Below, one piece after another: positions 41,874-51,131 of a stretch of 64,000 bases of DNA; position 1 is the stretch's first letter, and every line of letters starts with the position of its first letter. The DNA lies in the NCBI RefSeq assembly GCF_001905385.1, contig NZ_LIPF01000009.1, forward strand, positions 186,001 through 250,000. Reading direction: 5' to 3'. The position numbers were made by a program, and so were the translations under genes. A model generated the notes under the pieces. The model searched no databases and had not been told where the DNA came from. It saw only the letters and a program-made list of their open reading frames with translations. This DNA comes from Streptomyces sp. CB02414. Lineage in GTDB: Bacteria; Actinomycetota; Actinomycetes; Streptomycetales; Streptomycetaceae.

Positions 41874-44387
41874 CTAACTGCGCAGCACCGCTCCGACCCG
41901 CTCGCCCGCGAGGGCAACCGCGGCATCGCGCGCGGCCGACGCCTCGTCGACCGTCAGCGTCCGGTCCCCCGCGCGGAAGCGCAGCGCGTACGCGAGGGAC
42001 TTGCGCCCCTCACCCAGCTGCTCCGCGTTGGCGTAGACGTCGAACAGCCGGATGGACTCCAGCAGTTCCCCCGCGCCCTCGCGCAGCGCCGCCTCGACCT
42101 CCGACGCCGGGACGAACTCCTCGACGACCAGGGCGACATCCTGCGTCGCGACCGGGAACGTGGAGATGCCCGGCGCCTGCGGGGTGTCGTCGCCGACGCC
42201 CGCCACCGCGTCGAGGTCCAGCTCCATCGCGCAGGTGCGCGCGGGCAGGCCCAGCGTCTTCAGGACGCGCGGGTGCAGCTCACCGGCGTGTCCGACGACG
42301 CGGTCCTCGCCGTCCACGGTGATGAACAGCTCGGCGCAGCGGCCCGGGTGCCACGGCCCGTACTGGCCCTTGCGGATACCCAGTTCGGCGCCGGCCTCGC
42401 GGGCGACGGTCCGGGCGGACTCGACCGCGTCGGCCCAGTCGGCCGGACGGCCCTTGCCCCACCAGCCGGCCTGTTCGCGGGCGCCGGCCAGGACGACGGC
42501 GACGTGCCGCGGCTGGTCGGGCAGCGCGGCGTCCAGCGCGGCGAGGTCGTCCTCGCTGGGGCGCCGGTCGACGGGCAGGTTGGCGGCGACGCGCTGCTCG
42601 TCGCGCGGGTGGAAGACCAGGCCGGTCTCGAAGAGGGCCAGGTCGTGCGAGCCGCGGCCGTCGTTGCGGCGCAGGGCGCCGAGCAGGCCCGGCAGCAGCG
42701 AGGTCCGCAGCGCGGGCTCCTCGTCACTGAGCGGGTTGACCAGCTTGACGACGCGGCGGGCCGGGTCGTCGGCGTCCAGGCCGAGCTGGTCGAAGACCTG
42801 CTCGCTCACGAACGGGTAGTTCGGCGCCTCGACGTAACCGGCACCGGCCAGGGCACGCCCGACCCGGCGGTGCAGCCGCTGGCGGGCGGTCAGGCCGCGG
42901 CCCGCCGGGGGCCGGGGCAGCGTGGAGGGCAGGTTCTCGTAGCCCTCCAGCCGGATGACCTCTTCGGCGAGGTCGTTGATGTCGTCGAGGTCTGGCCGCC
43001 AGGACGGGACGGTGACGATCAGCTCGTCCTGCCCGTACACGTCGCAGCCGACCGCCTGGAGGCGGCGTACGACGGTCTCGCGCCCGTACGCCACACCCGC
43101 GACCTTGTCGGGGTGGTCGGCCGCCACGGTGATGGTGTGCGGCACGGGCGGGGCGCTGATCTCGGTGACGCCGGCCTCGGCGGTGCCGCCCGCGAGCAGC
43201 ACCAGCAGGTCGACGGTGCGCTGCGCGGCGGCGGCCGCGGCCTGCGGGTCGACGCCGCGCTCGAAGCGGCGGGAGGCCTCGGAGGACAGCTTGTGCCGGC
43301 GGGCGGTGCGCGCGATGGCCACCTGGTCGAAGTGGGCGGCCTCGATGACCACGTCACTCGTCGCGTTCTCGGTGTCGCCGTGGTCGGCGATCTCGGTGTT
43401 GGCGCCGCCCATGACACCGGCGAGGCCGATCGGGCCACGGTCGTCGGTGATGACCAGGTCCTCGGCGTGCAGCTTCCGCTCGGTGCCGTCGAGGGTGACG
43501 ATCGTCTCGCCCTCCTCGGCGCGGCGGACGCCGATCGTGCCCTGGACCAGGGAGCGGTCGTAGGCGTGCAGGGGCTGGCCCAGCTCCATCATCACGTAGT
43601 TCGTGACGTCGACGGCGAGGGAGATCGGGCGCATGCCGACCTTCTGGAGCCGGCGCTGGAGCCAGATCGGGGAGCGCGCCTCGGCGCTGAGGCCGGTCAC
43701 CGTGCGGGCGGTGAAGCGGTCGCAGCCGCTCGGGTCGGCGATCTTCACCGGGTAGCCGTAGGCGTTCGGCGCGGGCACGTCCAGCAGGGCCGGGTCGCGC
43801 AGCGGCAGGCCGTAGGCGATGGCGGCCTCGCGGGCGACGCCGCGGATGGACAGGCAGTCGCCGCGGTTGGCGGTGACGGCGATGTCCAGGACCTCGTCGA
43901 CCAGTTCCAGCAGCTCGATGGCGTCCTTGCCGACCTCGGTCTCGGGCGGCAGCACGATGATGCCGTGGGTGCCGTCGTCGCCCATGCCCAGCTCGTCGCT
44001 GGAGCAGATCATGCCGTGGGACGTCTTGCCGTAGGTCTTGCGGGCGCTGATCGAGAAGCCGCCGGGCAGGGTGGCGCCGGGGAGGACCACGACGACCTTG
44101 TCGCCGACGGCGAAGTTGCGGGCGCCGCAGACGATCTCCTGGGGCTCACCGGTGCCGTTGGCCTGGCCGACGTCGACGGTGCAGAAGCGGATCGGCTTCT
44201 TGAAGCCCTCCAGCTCCTCGATGGTCAGCACCTGGCCGACGACGAGGGGGCCCTTGAGGTCGGCGCCGAGGTGCTCGACGGTCTCGACCTCCAGCCCGGC
44301 CGAAATGAGCTTGGCCTGTACGTCACGGCCGGTCTCCGTCGCCGGCAGGTCGACGTACTCCCGCAGCCAAGAAAGCGGGATCCGCAT
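41874..44387 (-). CDS. pheT: Phenylalanyl-tRNA synthetase beta subunit
   Basis: The 837-residue protein has the full bacterial PheT layout: MRIPLSWLREYVDLPA start, an EMAP/tRNA-binding domain (about 40-160), the B3/B4 editing region, B5 domain, catalytic-like core (ALRTSLLPGLLGALRRN) and the C-terminal ferredoxin-fold anticodon domain (STFPVATQDVALVVEEF). Together with PheS it charges tRNA-Phe as an alpha2-beta2 enzyme. ATG overlaps the pheS stop by 1 nt (TGATG). Confidence 0.97.
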   Translation of the reverse strand: MRIPLSWLREYVDLPATETGRDVQAKLISAGLEVETVEHLGADLKGPLVVGQVLTIEELEGFKKPIRFCTVDVGQANGTGEPQEIVCGARNFAVGDKVVVVLPGATLPGGFSISARKTYGKTSHGMICSSDELGMGDDGTHGIIVLPPETEVGKDAIELLELVDEVLDIAVTANRGDCLSIRGVAREAAIAYGLPLRDPALLDVPAPNAYGYPVKIADPSGCDRFTARTVTGLSAEARSPIWLQRRLQKVGMRPISLAVDVTNYVMMELGQPLHAYDRSLVQGTIGVRRAEEGETIVTLDGTERKLHAEDLVITDDRGPIGLAGVMGGANTEIADHGDTENATSDVVIEAAHFDQVAIARTARRHKLSSEASRRFERGVDPQAAAAAAQRTVDLLVLLAGGTAEAGVTEISAPPVPHTITVAADHPDKVAGVAYGRETVVRRLQAVGCDVYGQDELIVTVPSWRPDLDDINDLAEEVIRLEGYENLPSTLPRPPAGRGLTARQRLHRRVGRALAGAGYVEAPNYPFVSEQVFDQLGLDADDPARRVVKLVNPLSDEEPALRTSLLPGLLGALRRNDGRGSHDLALFETGLVFHPRDEQRVAANLPVDRRPSEDDLAALDAALPDQPRHVAVVLAGAREQAGWWGKGRPADWADAVESARTVAREAGAELGIRKGQYGPWHPGRCAELFITVDGEDRVVGHAGELHPRVLKTLGLPARTCAMELDLDAVAGVGDDTPQAPGISTFPVATQDVALVVEEFVPASEVEAALREGAGELLESIRLFDVYANAEQLGEGRKSLAYALRFRAGDRTLTVDEASAARDAAVALAGERVGAVLRS

Positions 44388-45508
44388 CAGATCTCCATCC
44401 CGAACGGCCGGGTGAACCGGACGTCACCCTCGACCATGTCTCGCATGTCCTCGACGTTGTGGCGGAACATCAGCATCCGCTCGATGCCGAACCCGAAGGC
44501 GAAGCCGCTGTACTTCTCGGGGTCGACGCCGCAGGCGGTGAGCACCCGCGGGTTGACCATGCCGCAGCCGCCCAGCTCGATCCAGCCCTCGCTGGAGCAG
44601 GTGCGGCAGGGCCGGTCGGGGTTGCCGACGGACGCGCCCTTGCAGACGTAGCAGAGCATGTCCATCTCGGCGGACGGCTCGGTGAAGGGGAAGAAGTTCG
44701 GCCGCAGCCGGGTCTTCATCTCCGCGCCGAACAGCGACTGGACCATGTGGTCCAGGGTGCCCTTGAGGTCCGCCATGGTCAGGCCCTCGTCGATGGCGAG
44801 CAGCTCGACCTGGTGGAAGACGGGGGTGTGCGTGGCGTCCAGCTCGTCGGTGCGGTACACGCGGCCGGGGCAGATCACGTAGACCGGCAGCTCGCGGGAG
44901 AGCGCGGAGCGGATCTGCACGGGCGAGGTGTGGGTGCGCAGCACGACGCCGGACTCGGAGCCGCCCTGCTCGCCCCGCACGAAGAACGTGTCCGCCTCGC
45001 CGCGGGCCGGGTGGTCCGGGCCGATGTTGAGGGCGTCGAAGTTGAACCACTCGGCCTCGGCCTCGGGGCCCTCGGCGACCTCGTAGCCCATGGCCACGAA
45101 GACGTCCTCGATGCGCTCGGAGAGCGTGGTGAGCGGGTGGCGGGCGCCGGCCGGGACGCGGTCGTGGGGCAGCGTGACGTCCACGGCCTCCTCGACCAGG
45201 ACGCGCGCGTCGCGCTCGGCCTCCAGCTCGGCCTGGCGGGCGGCGAGGCCCTTGTTCACGGCGCCGCGGGCCTGGCCGACGCGCTTGCCGGCCTCGGCCT
45301 TGGCGTGCGGGGGCAGGGCGCCGATCTCGCGGTTGGCCAGCGACAGCGGGGAGGTGCCGCCGGTGTGGGCGACCTTGGCCTCCTGGAGCGCGTCGAGGGA
45401 GTCCGCGGCGGCGAAGGCGGCGAGCGCCTCGTCCCGCATGCGCTCGATCTCTTCCGGTTTCAACGCCTCGACCTCGACAGGGTCGTACGACTTATTCGGT
45501 GCCGACAT
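44387..45508 (-). CDS. pheS: Phenylalanyl-tRNA synthetase alpha subunit
   Basis: The 373-residue catalytic subunit has class-II aminoacyl-tRNA synthetase motifs: motif 2 around VYVICPGRVYRTDELDATHTP, and motif 3 GFAFGFGIERMLMF. The N-terminal coiled-coil arm (about 20-100) binds tRNA. Four cysteines (CYVCKGA...CRTCSSEGW) suggest a zinc site. It is the first gene of pheST. A TAGACT box (45618-45623) is a candidate -10; no T-box leader or Phe-rich leader peptide is visible. Confidence 0.97.
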   Translation of the reverse strand: MSAPNKSYDPVEVEALKPEEIERMRDEALAAFAAADSLDALQEAKVAHTGGTSPLSLANREIGALPPHAKAEAGKRVGQARGAVNKGLAARQAELEAERDARVLVEEAVDVTLPHDRVPAGARHPLTTLSERIEDVFVAMGYEVAEGPEAEAEWFNFDALNIGPDHPARGEADTFFVRGEQGGSESGVVLRTHTSPVQIRSALSRELPVYVICPGRVYRTDELDATHTPVFHQVELLAIDEGLTMADLKGTLDHMVQSLFGAEMKTRLRPNFFPFTEPSAEMDMLCYVCKGASVGNPDRPCRTCSSEGWIELGGCGMVNPRVLTACGVDPEKYSGFAFGFGIERMLMFRHNVEDMRDMVEGDVRFTRPFGMEI

Positions 45509-45657
45509 CTCTTCCCGTGCTTCCGATTGGCTGGCTGATGGTCCCCGTCACCGGCTCGTGGACGAAGCGTCTGCGTCGAGCGTCTCCGCCTGCGGGACAC
45601 AAAGGTGCCAATGGCCGAGTCTAACGGGGCGGAGGGAGGCGAATGCGCCCGCGGTGC

Positions 45658-46797
45658 TCAGGCCAGGTAGGCCGGTGCCGCCACGGGCAACGTAAATCGG
45701 AACTCCGCGCCGCCGCCGGCGGCTCGTCCGACCGTGATGGTGCCGCCGTGGGCCTCGACGATGCCCTTGACGATGTACAGCCCGAGGCCGGTGCCGCCGC
45801 GCTTGCTGCCCCGCCAGAAGCGGGTGAAGACGCGGTTCATGGACTCCTCCGGGATGCCCGCCCCCTCGTCGCTCACCGTGACCGACGTGCCGGTGTCCTC
45901 CCCCTCGCGGGGTGACTCCGTGGGCGTGACGTCAATGGTGACGGTTCCCTCGCCGTGCCGCACGGCATTTTCCAGCAGGTTGCTGAGCACCTGGTCGATC
46001 TTGTCCGGGTCGGCCCACAGGTCGGGCAGCGGCTGCGCGAGGCGGAGCAGGAAACGGTCGGCCTCCTGGCCGGCGGCGACGTACGCCTGGATGTGGCGGC
46101 CGACGGCGGCGCCGATGTCGACGGGCTGGCGGCGCACCTCGAGGCGGCCCGAGTCGATCCGGGAGATGTCGAGCAGCTCGGCGATGAGGCGGGTGACGCG
46201 GTCGGCGTCGGCGTCGACGGTCTCCAGCATCAGCCGCTTCTGGTCGTCGGTGAACCGCTCCCACTTGGCCAGCAGGGTGGCCGTGAAGCCCTTGACGGAG
46301 GTGAGCGGGGAGCGCAGCTCGTGGGCGACGGTGGCGATCAGCTCGGCGTGGCTGCGTTCGGTGCGGCGCCGGGCCTCGGTGTCGCGGAGGGTGACGACGA
46401 CGCGGTGGACGGGGCCGAGGCGCTGGGCGCGGACGTAGCGGGCGGAGACGAGGACCTCCCGGCCGCCGGGCAGCAGGAGGTTGCGCTCGGGCTGGCGGAC
46501 GCGGATGGCGAGGCCGCCGTAGGGGTCGGTCAACTGCCACCAGCGCCCGCCCTCCAGGTCCTCCAGGGGCAGCGCCGTCTCCAGCCGCTGTCCGAGGGCC
46601 TGGTCGGCGGGGGTGGCGGTGATGCGCGCGGCGGCGGAGTTGAAGCAGACGACGCGGCCGTGCTCGTCGGCGACGACGAGCCCGTCGGGCAGCTGGTCCG
46701 GGTCGATGCCGAGGCCGGCGGGATCACCGGGCGTGCGCGGCGCGGGCGGACGCGGCGCTTCCCGTGCTCCCGGTGCGCTGCTCGTGCCGACGCTCAT
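45658..46797 (-). CDS. Orphan PAS-domain sensor histidine kinase
   Basis: The 379-residue soluble kinase has a PAS-like sensor (about 35-145, LPDGLVVADEHGRVVCFNSA). The H-box reads HELRSPLTSVKGF (about His164), then the N-box LLENAVRHG, G1 DEGAGIPEE and G2 GGTGLGLYIVKG. It has no transmembrane segment, so it should sense a cytoplasmic signal. No response regulator lies nearby. It sits between pheS and the rRNA methylase gene on the same strand, spacing 149 and 50 nt. Confidence 0.9.
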   Translation of the reverse strand: MSVGTSSAPGAREAPRPPAPRTPGDPAGLGIDPDQLPDGLVVADEHGRVVCFNSAAARITATPADQALGQRLETALPLEDLEGGRWWQLTDPYGGLAIRVRQPERNLLLPGGREVLVSARYVRAQRLGPVHRVVVTLRDTEARRRTERSHAELIATVAHELRSPLTSVKGFTATLLAKWERFTDDQKRLMLETVDADADRVTRLIAELLDISRIDSGRLEVRRQPVDIGAAVGRHIQAYVAAGQEADRFLLRLAQPLPDLWADPDKIDQVLSNLLENAVRHGEGTVTIDVTPTESPREGEDTGTSVTVSDEGAGIPEESMNRVFTRFWRGSKRGGTGLGLYIVKGIVEAHGGTITVGRAAGGGAEFRFTLPVAAPAYLA

Positions 46798-46847
46798 CCC
46801 CGTACCCCACCTCTCAGCCGTGCGGGGGCCCTGAGCTGGTCACCCTA

Positions 46848-47705
<858 letters not shown>

Positions 47706-47743
47706 CTTTACAAGTAAATCGACGCGGGCTGAGGCGCCCCCTC

Positions 47744-47770
47744 AGGGGCGCGGGGAACTGCGCGACCAGC
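47744..47770 (+). repeat. Short intergenic repeat, copy d (partial)
   Basis: This 27-bp match to the repeat at 21256-21286 ends at GACCAGC. It lies between the methyltransferase gene and the rplT operon terminator. Confidence 0.7.
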
Positions 47771-47812
47771 TCCAACGGACCCGCGGCAGACGACGAACCG
47801 AACAACGGCAAT

Positions 47813-47851
47813 CGAAGGGACCCGCAGGCTTCAGGCCTGCGGGTCCCTTCG
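47813..47851 (-). terminator. Terminator hairpin of infC-rpmI-rplT
   Basis: A perfect 17-bp stem (47813-47829 with 47835-47851) has a 5-nt loop. It lies 25 nt past the rplT stop on the minus strand. Confidence 0.9.
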
Positions 47852-47875
47852 ACTACGGCTCAAGCCAGCGCAGCG

Positions 47876-48259
47876 TCACGCCGCCTTCGGCGCGTTCACA
47901 TCGCTCGGCAGCGCCTTCTGCGCGACCTCGACCAGCGCGGCGAACGCGTTGGCGTCGTTGACGGCCAGCTCGGCCAGGATCTTGCGGTCCACCTCGATGT
48001 TGGCGGCCTTCAGACCCTGGATGAAGCGGTTGTAGGTGATGCCGTTGGCGCGGGCAGCGGCGTTGATGCGCTGGATCCACAGCTGGCGGAAGTCACCCTT
48101 GCGCTTCTTGCGGTCGTTGTAGTTGTAGACCAGCGAGTGGGTGACCTGCTCCTTGGCCTTGCGGTACAGGCGCGAACGCTGACCGCGGTAGCCGGAGGCC
48201 TGCTCGAGGATCGCCCGGCGCTTCTTGTGGGCGTTGACTGCCCGCTTGACGCGTGCCAC
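47876..48259 (-). CDS. rplT: 50S ribosomal protein L20
   Basis: The 127-residue L20 begins MARVKRAVNAHKKRRAILEQ and has the conserved GYRGQRSRLYRKAKEQV and RKGDFRQLWIQRINAAAR blocks. It binds 23S rRNA early in assembly, and in some bacteria represses its own operon. It is the third gene of infC-rpmI-rplT, 97 nt after rpmI, followed by a strong terminator. The C-terminal tail (about 118-127) is slightly longer than in many species. Confidence 0.98.
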   Translation of the reverse strand: MARVKRAVNAHKKRRAILEQASGYRGQRSRLYRKAKEQVTHSLVYNYNDRKKRKGDFRQLWIQRINAAARANGITYNRFIQGLKAANIEVDRKILAELAVNDANAFAALVEVAQKALPSDVNAPKAA

Positions 48260-48356
48260 TTGTTAACTCCTTGTAGCGGGGCCGCGGTGGTGCTCACGCG
48301 GCCCGGTGTCGAATGGGTCCCGGTCCTGCCGTACGGCGCTCAGTGGCGCCCGTACG

Positions 48357-48551
48357 TCACTTGCCGAGAAGCTTCTTGATCTTCGCGGCGTCGCCCGGGG
48401 CCATCTCGGCGTTGCCGGTGAGGCGACGCGTCACGCGGGACGACTTGTGCTCGAGCAGGTGGCGCTTGCCGGCGCGCTCACGGAGCACCTTGCCGGAGCC
48501 GGTGATCTTGAAGCGCTTGCTGGCACCGCTGTGCGACTTGTTCTTCGGCAT
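48357..48551 (-). CDS. rpmI: 50S ribosomal protein L35
   Basis: The 64-residue L35 reads MPKNKSHSGASKRFKITGSG... and ends KIKKLLGK. ATG 48551 is the family start and has GGAGAG upstream; the longer upstream frame is not coding. It is the middle gene of the operon. Confidence 0.98.
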   Translation of the reverse strand: MPKNKSHSGASKRFKITGSGKVLRERAGKRHLLEHKSSRVTRRLTGNAEMAPGDAAKIKKLLGK

Positions 48552-48661
48552 AGCGCCGTTCTCTCCTCGTCGGTGGCGCTCCGATGCCCGGTCGTGAAAC
48601 CGGGCACGGTGGAGCATCGCTCTTGTATCGGTTACGTCCTGGGGGCCGGAGCCCCCCGGGG

Positions 48662-49315
48662 TCACGCCTCTGCGGGAGCCTCGGCCGGGGCCTCGGCGTC
48701 CACGGCGTCGGTCTCCGCGGCGTTCTGCGACTTGCCGGGGTTGGCCTTCGCGTCCGCCTTGCGGGCTTCCTGCGCCTGGCGAGCCTCGGCCATCGCCTCG
48801 GTCTTCTTCTTGTGCGGACCGAGGACCATGATCATGTTGCGGCCGTCCTGCTTCGGGTTCGACTCCACGAACCCGAGGTCGGCCACGTCCTCCGCGAGAC
48901 GCTGCAGCAGTCGGTAGCCGAGCTCCGGCCGGGACTGCTCGCGACCACGGAACATGATCGTGATCTTGACCTTGTCGCCCTGCTTGAGGAACCGGACGAC
49001 GTGACCCTTCTTGGTGTCATAGTCGTGCGGGTCGATCTTCGGCCGGAGCTTCATCTCCTTGATGACCGTGTGCGCCTGGTTCTTGCGCGCCTCACGGGCC
49101 TTCATGGCCGACTCGTACTTGAACTTCCCGTAGTCCATGAGCTTGCACACGGGCGGACGGGCGTTCGCCGCGACCTCGACGAGGTCGAGGTCGTACTCCT
49201 GCGCAAGCTCCAGGGCCTTGGCAAGCGGGACAATCCCGACCTGCTCGCCGCTGGGACCGACAAGTCGCACCTCGGGAACGCGAATCCGGTCGTTGATGCG
49301 GGGCTCGGCGCTGAT
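48662..49315 (-). CDS. infC: Translation initiation factor IF-3, probable ATC start
   Basis: The IF-3 reading frame is intact from codon ATC 49315: ISAEPRINDRIRVPEVRLVG, which supplies the conserved N-terminal segment RINDxIRVPEVRL. An AGGAGG site lies 4 nt upstream of this ATC. Internal GTG 49270 would delete that segment. Non-AUG starts are a known autoregulatory device of infC (AUU in E. coli), so ATC is the best start. The C-terminal half ends in an Ala/Glu-rich tail (about 170-217). IF-3 controls start-codon fidelity in the 30S complex. Confidence 0.93.
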   Translation of the reverse strand: MSAEPRINDRIRVPEVRLVGPSGEQVGIVPLAKALELAQEYDLDLVEVAANARPPVCKLMDYGKFKYESAMKAREARKNQAHTVIKEMKLRPKIDPHDYDTKKGHVVRFLKQGDKVKITIMFRGREQSRPELGYRLLQRLAEDVADLGFVESNPKQDGRNMIMVLGPHKKKTEAMAEARQAQEARKADAKANPGKSQNAAETDAVDAEAPAEAPAEA

Positions 49316-49640
49316 GGATCCTCCTCGGTAGCACCACGCGACGGTCTGGCGGACAGCCGCGTAACGTCTGTGTTCGATAGACCTAACCGCGCCGGCGCAA
49401 CAAAAATGCCCCGGACGATCACAGGCGGGGCTCCTCGTTACTACCGGAGCACCGCCGCGATGTGATCGCGGGGCGCGATTTCGGGCCGGCCGCCGCCGCT
49501 GGGACGGGACCGCCTGACCGGTGACCCGCCGTCCTGAGGACGGCCAGGTGGGAGTTCGGAGCCTCCACTTGTGGGCCGGGCTCGCTGCCGTGGGGCGCGC
49601 GTGTCCGACCGGTCGTTACACAAGGTTAGCAGCTCGGCGG
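49316..49640 (-). promoter_or_regulatory. Structured 5' leader of infC with terminator-like hairpin
   Basis: The 325-nt region upstream of infC holds, on the minus strand, a stem GCCGTCCT-c-AGGACGGC (49528-49544), a stem CCGCGAT-cac-ATCGCGG (49455-49471) and a stem GCCCCG-12nt-CGGGGC (49408-49431) followed by ATTTTTG. The last is a true rho-independent pattern, rare in this genome, about 95 nt before infC. It looks like a transcription attenuator. Short frames inside (60 codons at 49441-49623 from TTG; a GTG frame at 49422) are not convincing genes. Confidence 0.65.
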
Positions 49641-49700
49641 GGGAACGGCTAACCGAGACCGAGTGGGGCGGCGGGCCGCCCTGCGCCTATCGTGAGCGGC

Positions 49701-50066
49701 ATGAGTGAGACCCCTCCTGAATCCTCGGCGAATCCCGACTTCGACGCCATGACCCGCGACATCGCCGAGGTGCCGGCCGTCGAGGTGATCGTGACGGTCG
49801 CCGTCAACCTGATGAGCGCCGCCGCCGTGAAGCTCGGACTGACCGAGGAGGGCGAGGCGCACAAGGACCTGGACGAGGCCCGCAAGCTGGTGCACGCGCT
49901 GGCCGGTCTGCTGGACGCGACGGCGACCGAGATCAGCTCGTTCCACGCGGCGCCGCTGCGCGACGGCCTGAAGTCGCTCCAGCTGGCCTTCCGCGAGGCG
50001 TCGCTCGTCCCGGACGAGCCGGGCCAGGGTCCGGGCGAGAAGTACACCGGCCCGGTCTACAGCTGA
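49701..50066 (+). CDS. DUF1844 conserved protein
   Basis: The 121-residue protein contains the DUF1844 segment (DFDAMTRDIAEVPAVEVIVTVAVNLMSAAAVKLGL, then LDEARKLVHALAGLLDA). This family is conserved next to infC in actinobacteria; function unknown. ATG 49701 lies 7 nt after a TATCGT box, so the message is probably leaderless. It is divergent from infC. Confidence 0.85.
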   Translation: MSETPPESSANPDFDAMTRDIAEVPAVEVIVTVAVNLMSAAAVKLGLTEEGEAHKDLDEARKLVHALAGLLDATATEISSFHAAPLRDGLKSLQLAFREASLVPDEPGQGPGEKYTGPVYS

Positions 50067-50090
50067 AACGGCTCCGGCCGGCCCGAGCTC

Positions 50091-50288
50091 AGGGCCTGTC
50101 CGGCGGATTCAGGTCGCAGGAAAGGTGCGGCGCCTCGTCGGCGCAGGTGAGCGCGAGCGAAGCCGAGCGTGCGGGAGTCGGCAACCGACGACAACGCCGC
50201 TGGGGGGGCACCTCCCACGCCCTTCAGGCAGTGGGGGAGGGCGTGCCGGCCCACGCGTCTGCGGCATGATCCGCCGGACAGGGCCTAG
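50091..50288. mobile_element. MITE-like element, copy 3
   Basis: A 198-bp element with ends AGGGCCTGTCCGGCGGATT... and (complement) CTAGGCCCTGTCCGGCGGAT. Its left 60 nt nearly match copy 2, and its middle (CGGCAACCGACGACAACGCC) matches copy 1 in inverse. It lies between convergent genes, and CTA at 50285-50287 is the stop codon of the sseB-like gene. Confidence 0.75.
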
Positions 50289-51019
50289 CTGCCCCGCACG
50301 TACAAGGGCTCGCCCGGCGGCATCGCCCCGGCCGGCAGCAGTGCCAGGTCGAGGCCGCGCACCAGGCGGGCCCTCAGTGTCTCGTCGGCGGCCAGCCGCT
50401 CGGCGACGGCACGGGCGGCCCGCGCCGGTTCGGCCCCGGGGTCCAGGAGCAGCGCGAGGGTGCCGTCGGCCTGTCCCGGCCCGAGGTGCGCGCGCAGCAC
50501 GGCGGGCTCGGCGGCCAGGGCGGCGCGTACGGCGTCGGCGACGGCCGGGTCGGCGAGCGGGTCGGTCGTCGTACGTCCCTCGGCCAGTGCGAGCAGCACC
50601 CGTCCGGTCAGCTCGAACGGCACCGGTCCGGCCAGGTCCAGGACGACGGTGTCCGCCTTCTCGTGCGCGGCGGCCTGGAGCGCCTGATGCACGGGTACGG
50701 CCACGGGGCGGGCCTTCGGGTCCCAGCGCGCGAGCGACTCGGTGGACGTGAAGGCGGGCAGCCCGGTCCGGCCGCCGGCCTTGAGCGTCGGTACGGCCAT
50801 GTCGCTGGTCTTCTCGCGGCGCAGCCCGTTCTCGTCCTCCTCCACCTCACCGAGGACGGCCACCACGGGCACGAGCAGCCGGGCGCTCTTCAGCGCCTCC
50901 AGCACGGGTGCCAGGGCGGTGCGGTCCTCGGCCCAGGCGGCGAGCGCGGCGCTCAGCCGGGGGTCGGCGGAGCCGTCGTCGTCGGAGAAGGCGGAGTCGG
51001 GGATGTTCTTGTTCGCCAC
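50285..51019 (-). CDS. SseB family protein
   Basis: The 244-residue protein begins VANKNIPDSAFSDDDGSADP at GTG 51019 and has an N-terminal SseB-like domain (LLVPVVAVLGEVEEDENGLRR...MAVPTLKAGGRTGLPAFTS). SseB-like proteins are common in actinobacteria; the role is not established. The frame runs to 51058, but GTG 51019 follows a TAGGCT box by 8 nt and fits the family start. The stop codon lies in the MITE-like copy 3 end. Confidence 0.82.
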   Translation of the reverse strand: MANKNIPDSAFSDDDGSADPRLSAALAAWAEDRTALAPVLEALKSARLLVPVVAVLGEVEEDENGLRREKTSDMAVPTLKAGGRTGLPAFTSTESLARWDPKARPVAVPVHQALQAAAHEKADTVVLDLAGPVPFELTGRVLLALAEGRTTTDPLADPAVADAVRAALAAEPAVLRAHLGPGQADGTLALLLDPGAEPARAARAVAERLAADETLRARLVRGLDLALLPAGAMPPGEPLYVRGS

Positions 51020-51131
51020 GGTCCCCGAGCCTATCGGGGGCCGGACGGCCGTCCTCACCGGCCTCTCACGGCTGCTGGGCCACTCCTACTCCGCGTCACC
51101 GAGCGTGAAGCCCATGCCTAAGATCGCGGCC

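Noticed and set aside
45509..45657. T-box or Phe-rich leader peptide upstream of pheS
   Set aside because: No T-box sequence and no short frame rich in Phe codons.
49270..49272. GTG as start of infC
   Set aside because: It would remove the conserved RINDRIRVPEV segment and lacks a ribosome-binding site; ATC 49315 is better placed.
49441..49623. 60-codon frame in the infC leader
   Set aside because: TTG start without ribosome-binding site, Arg/Pro/Ser composition of a shadow frame, and it overlaps predicted RNA stems.
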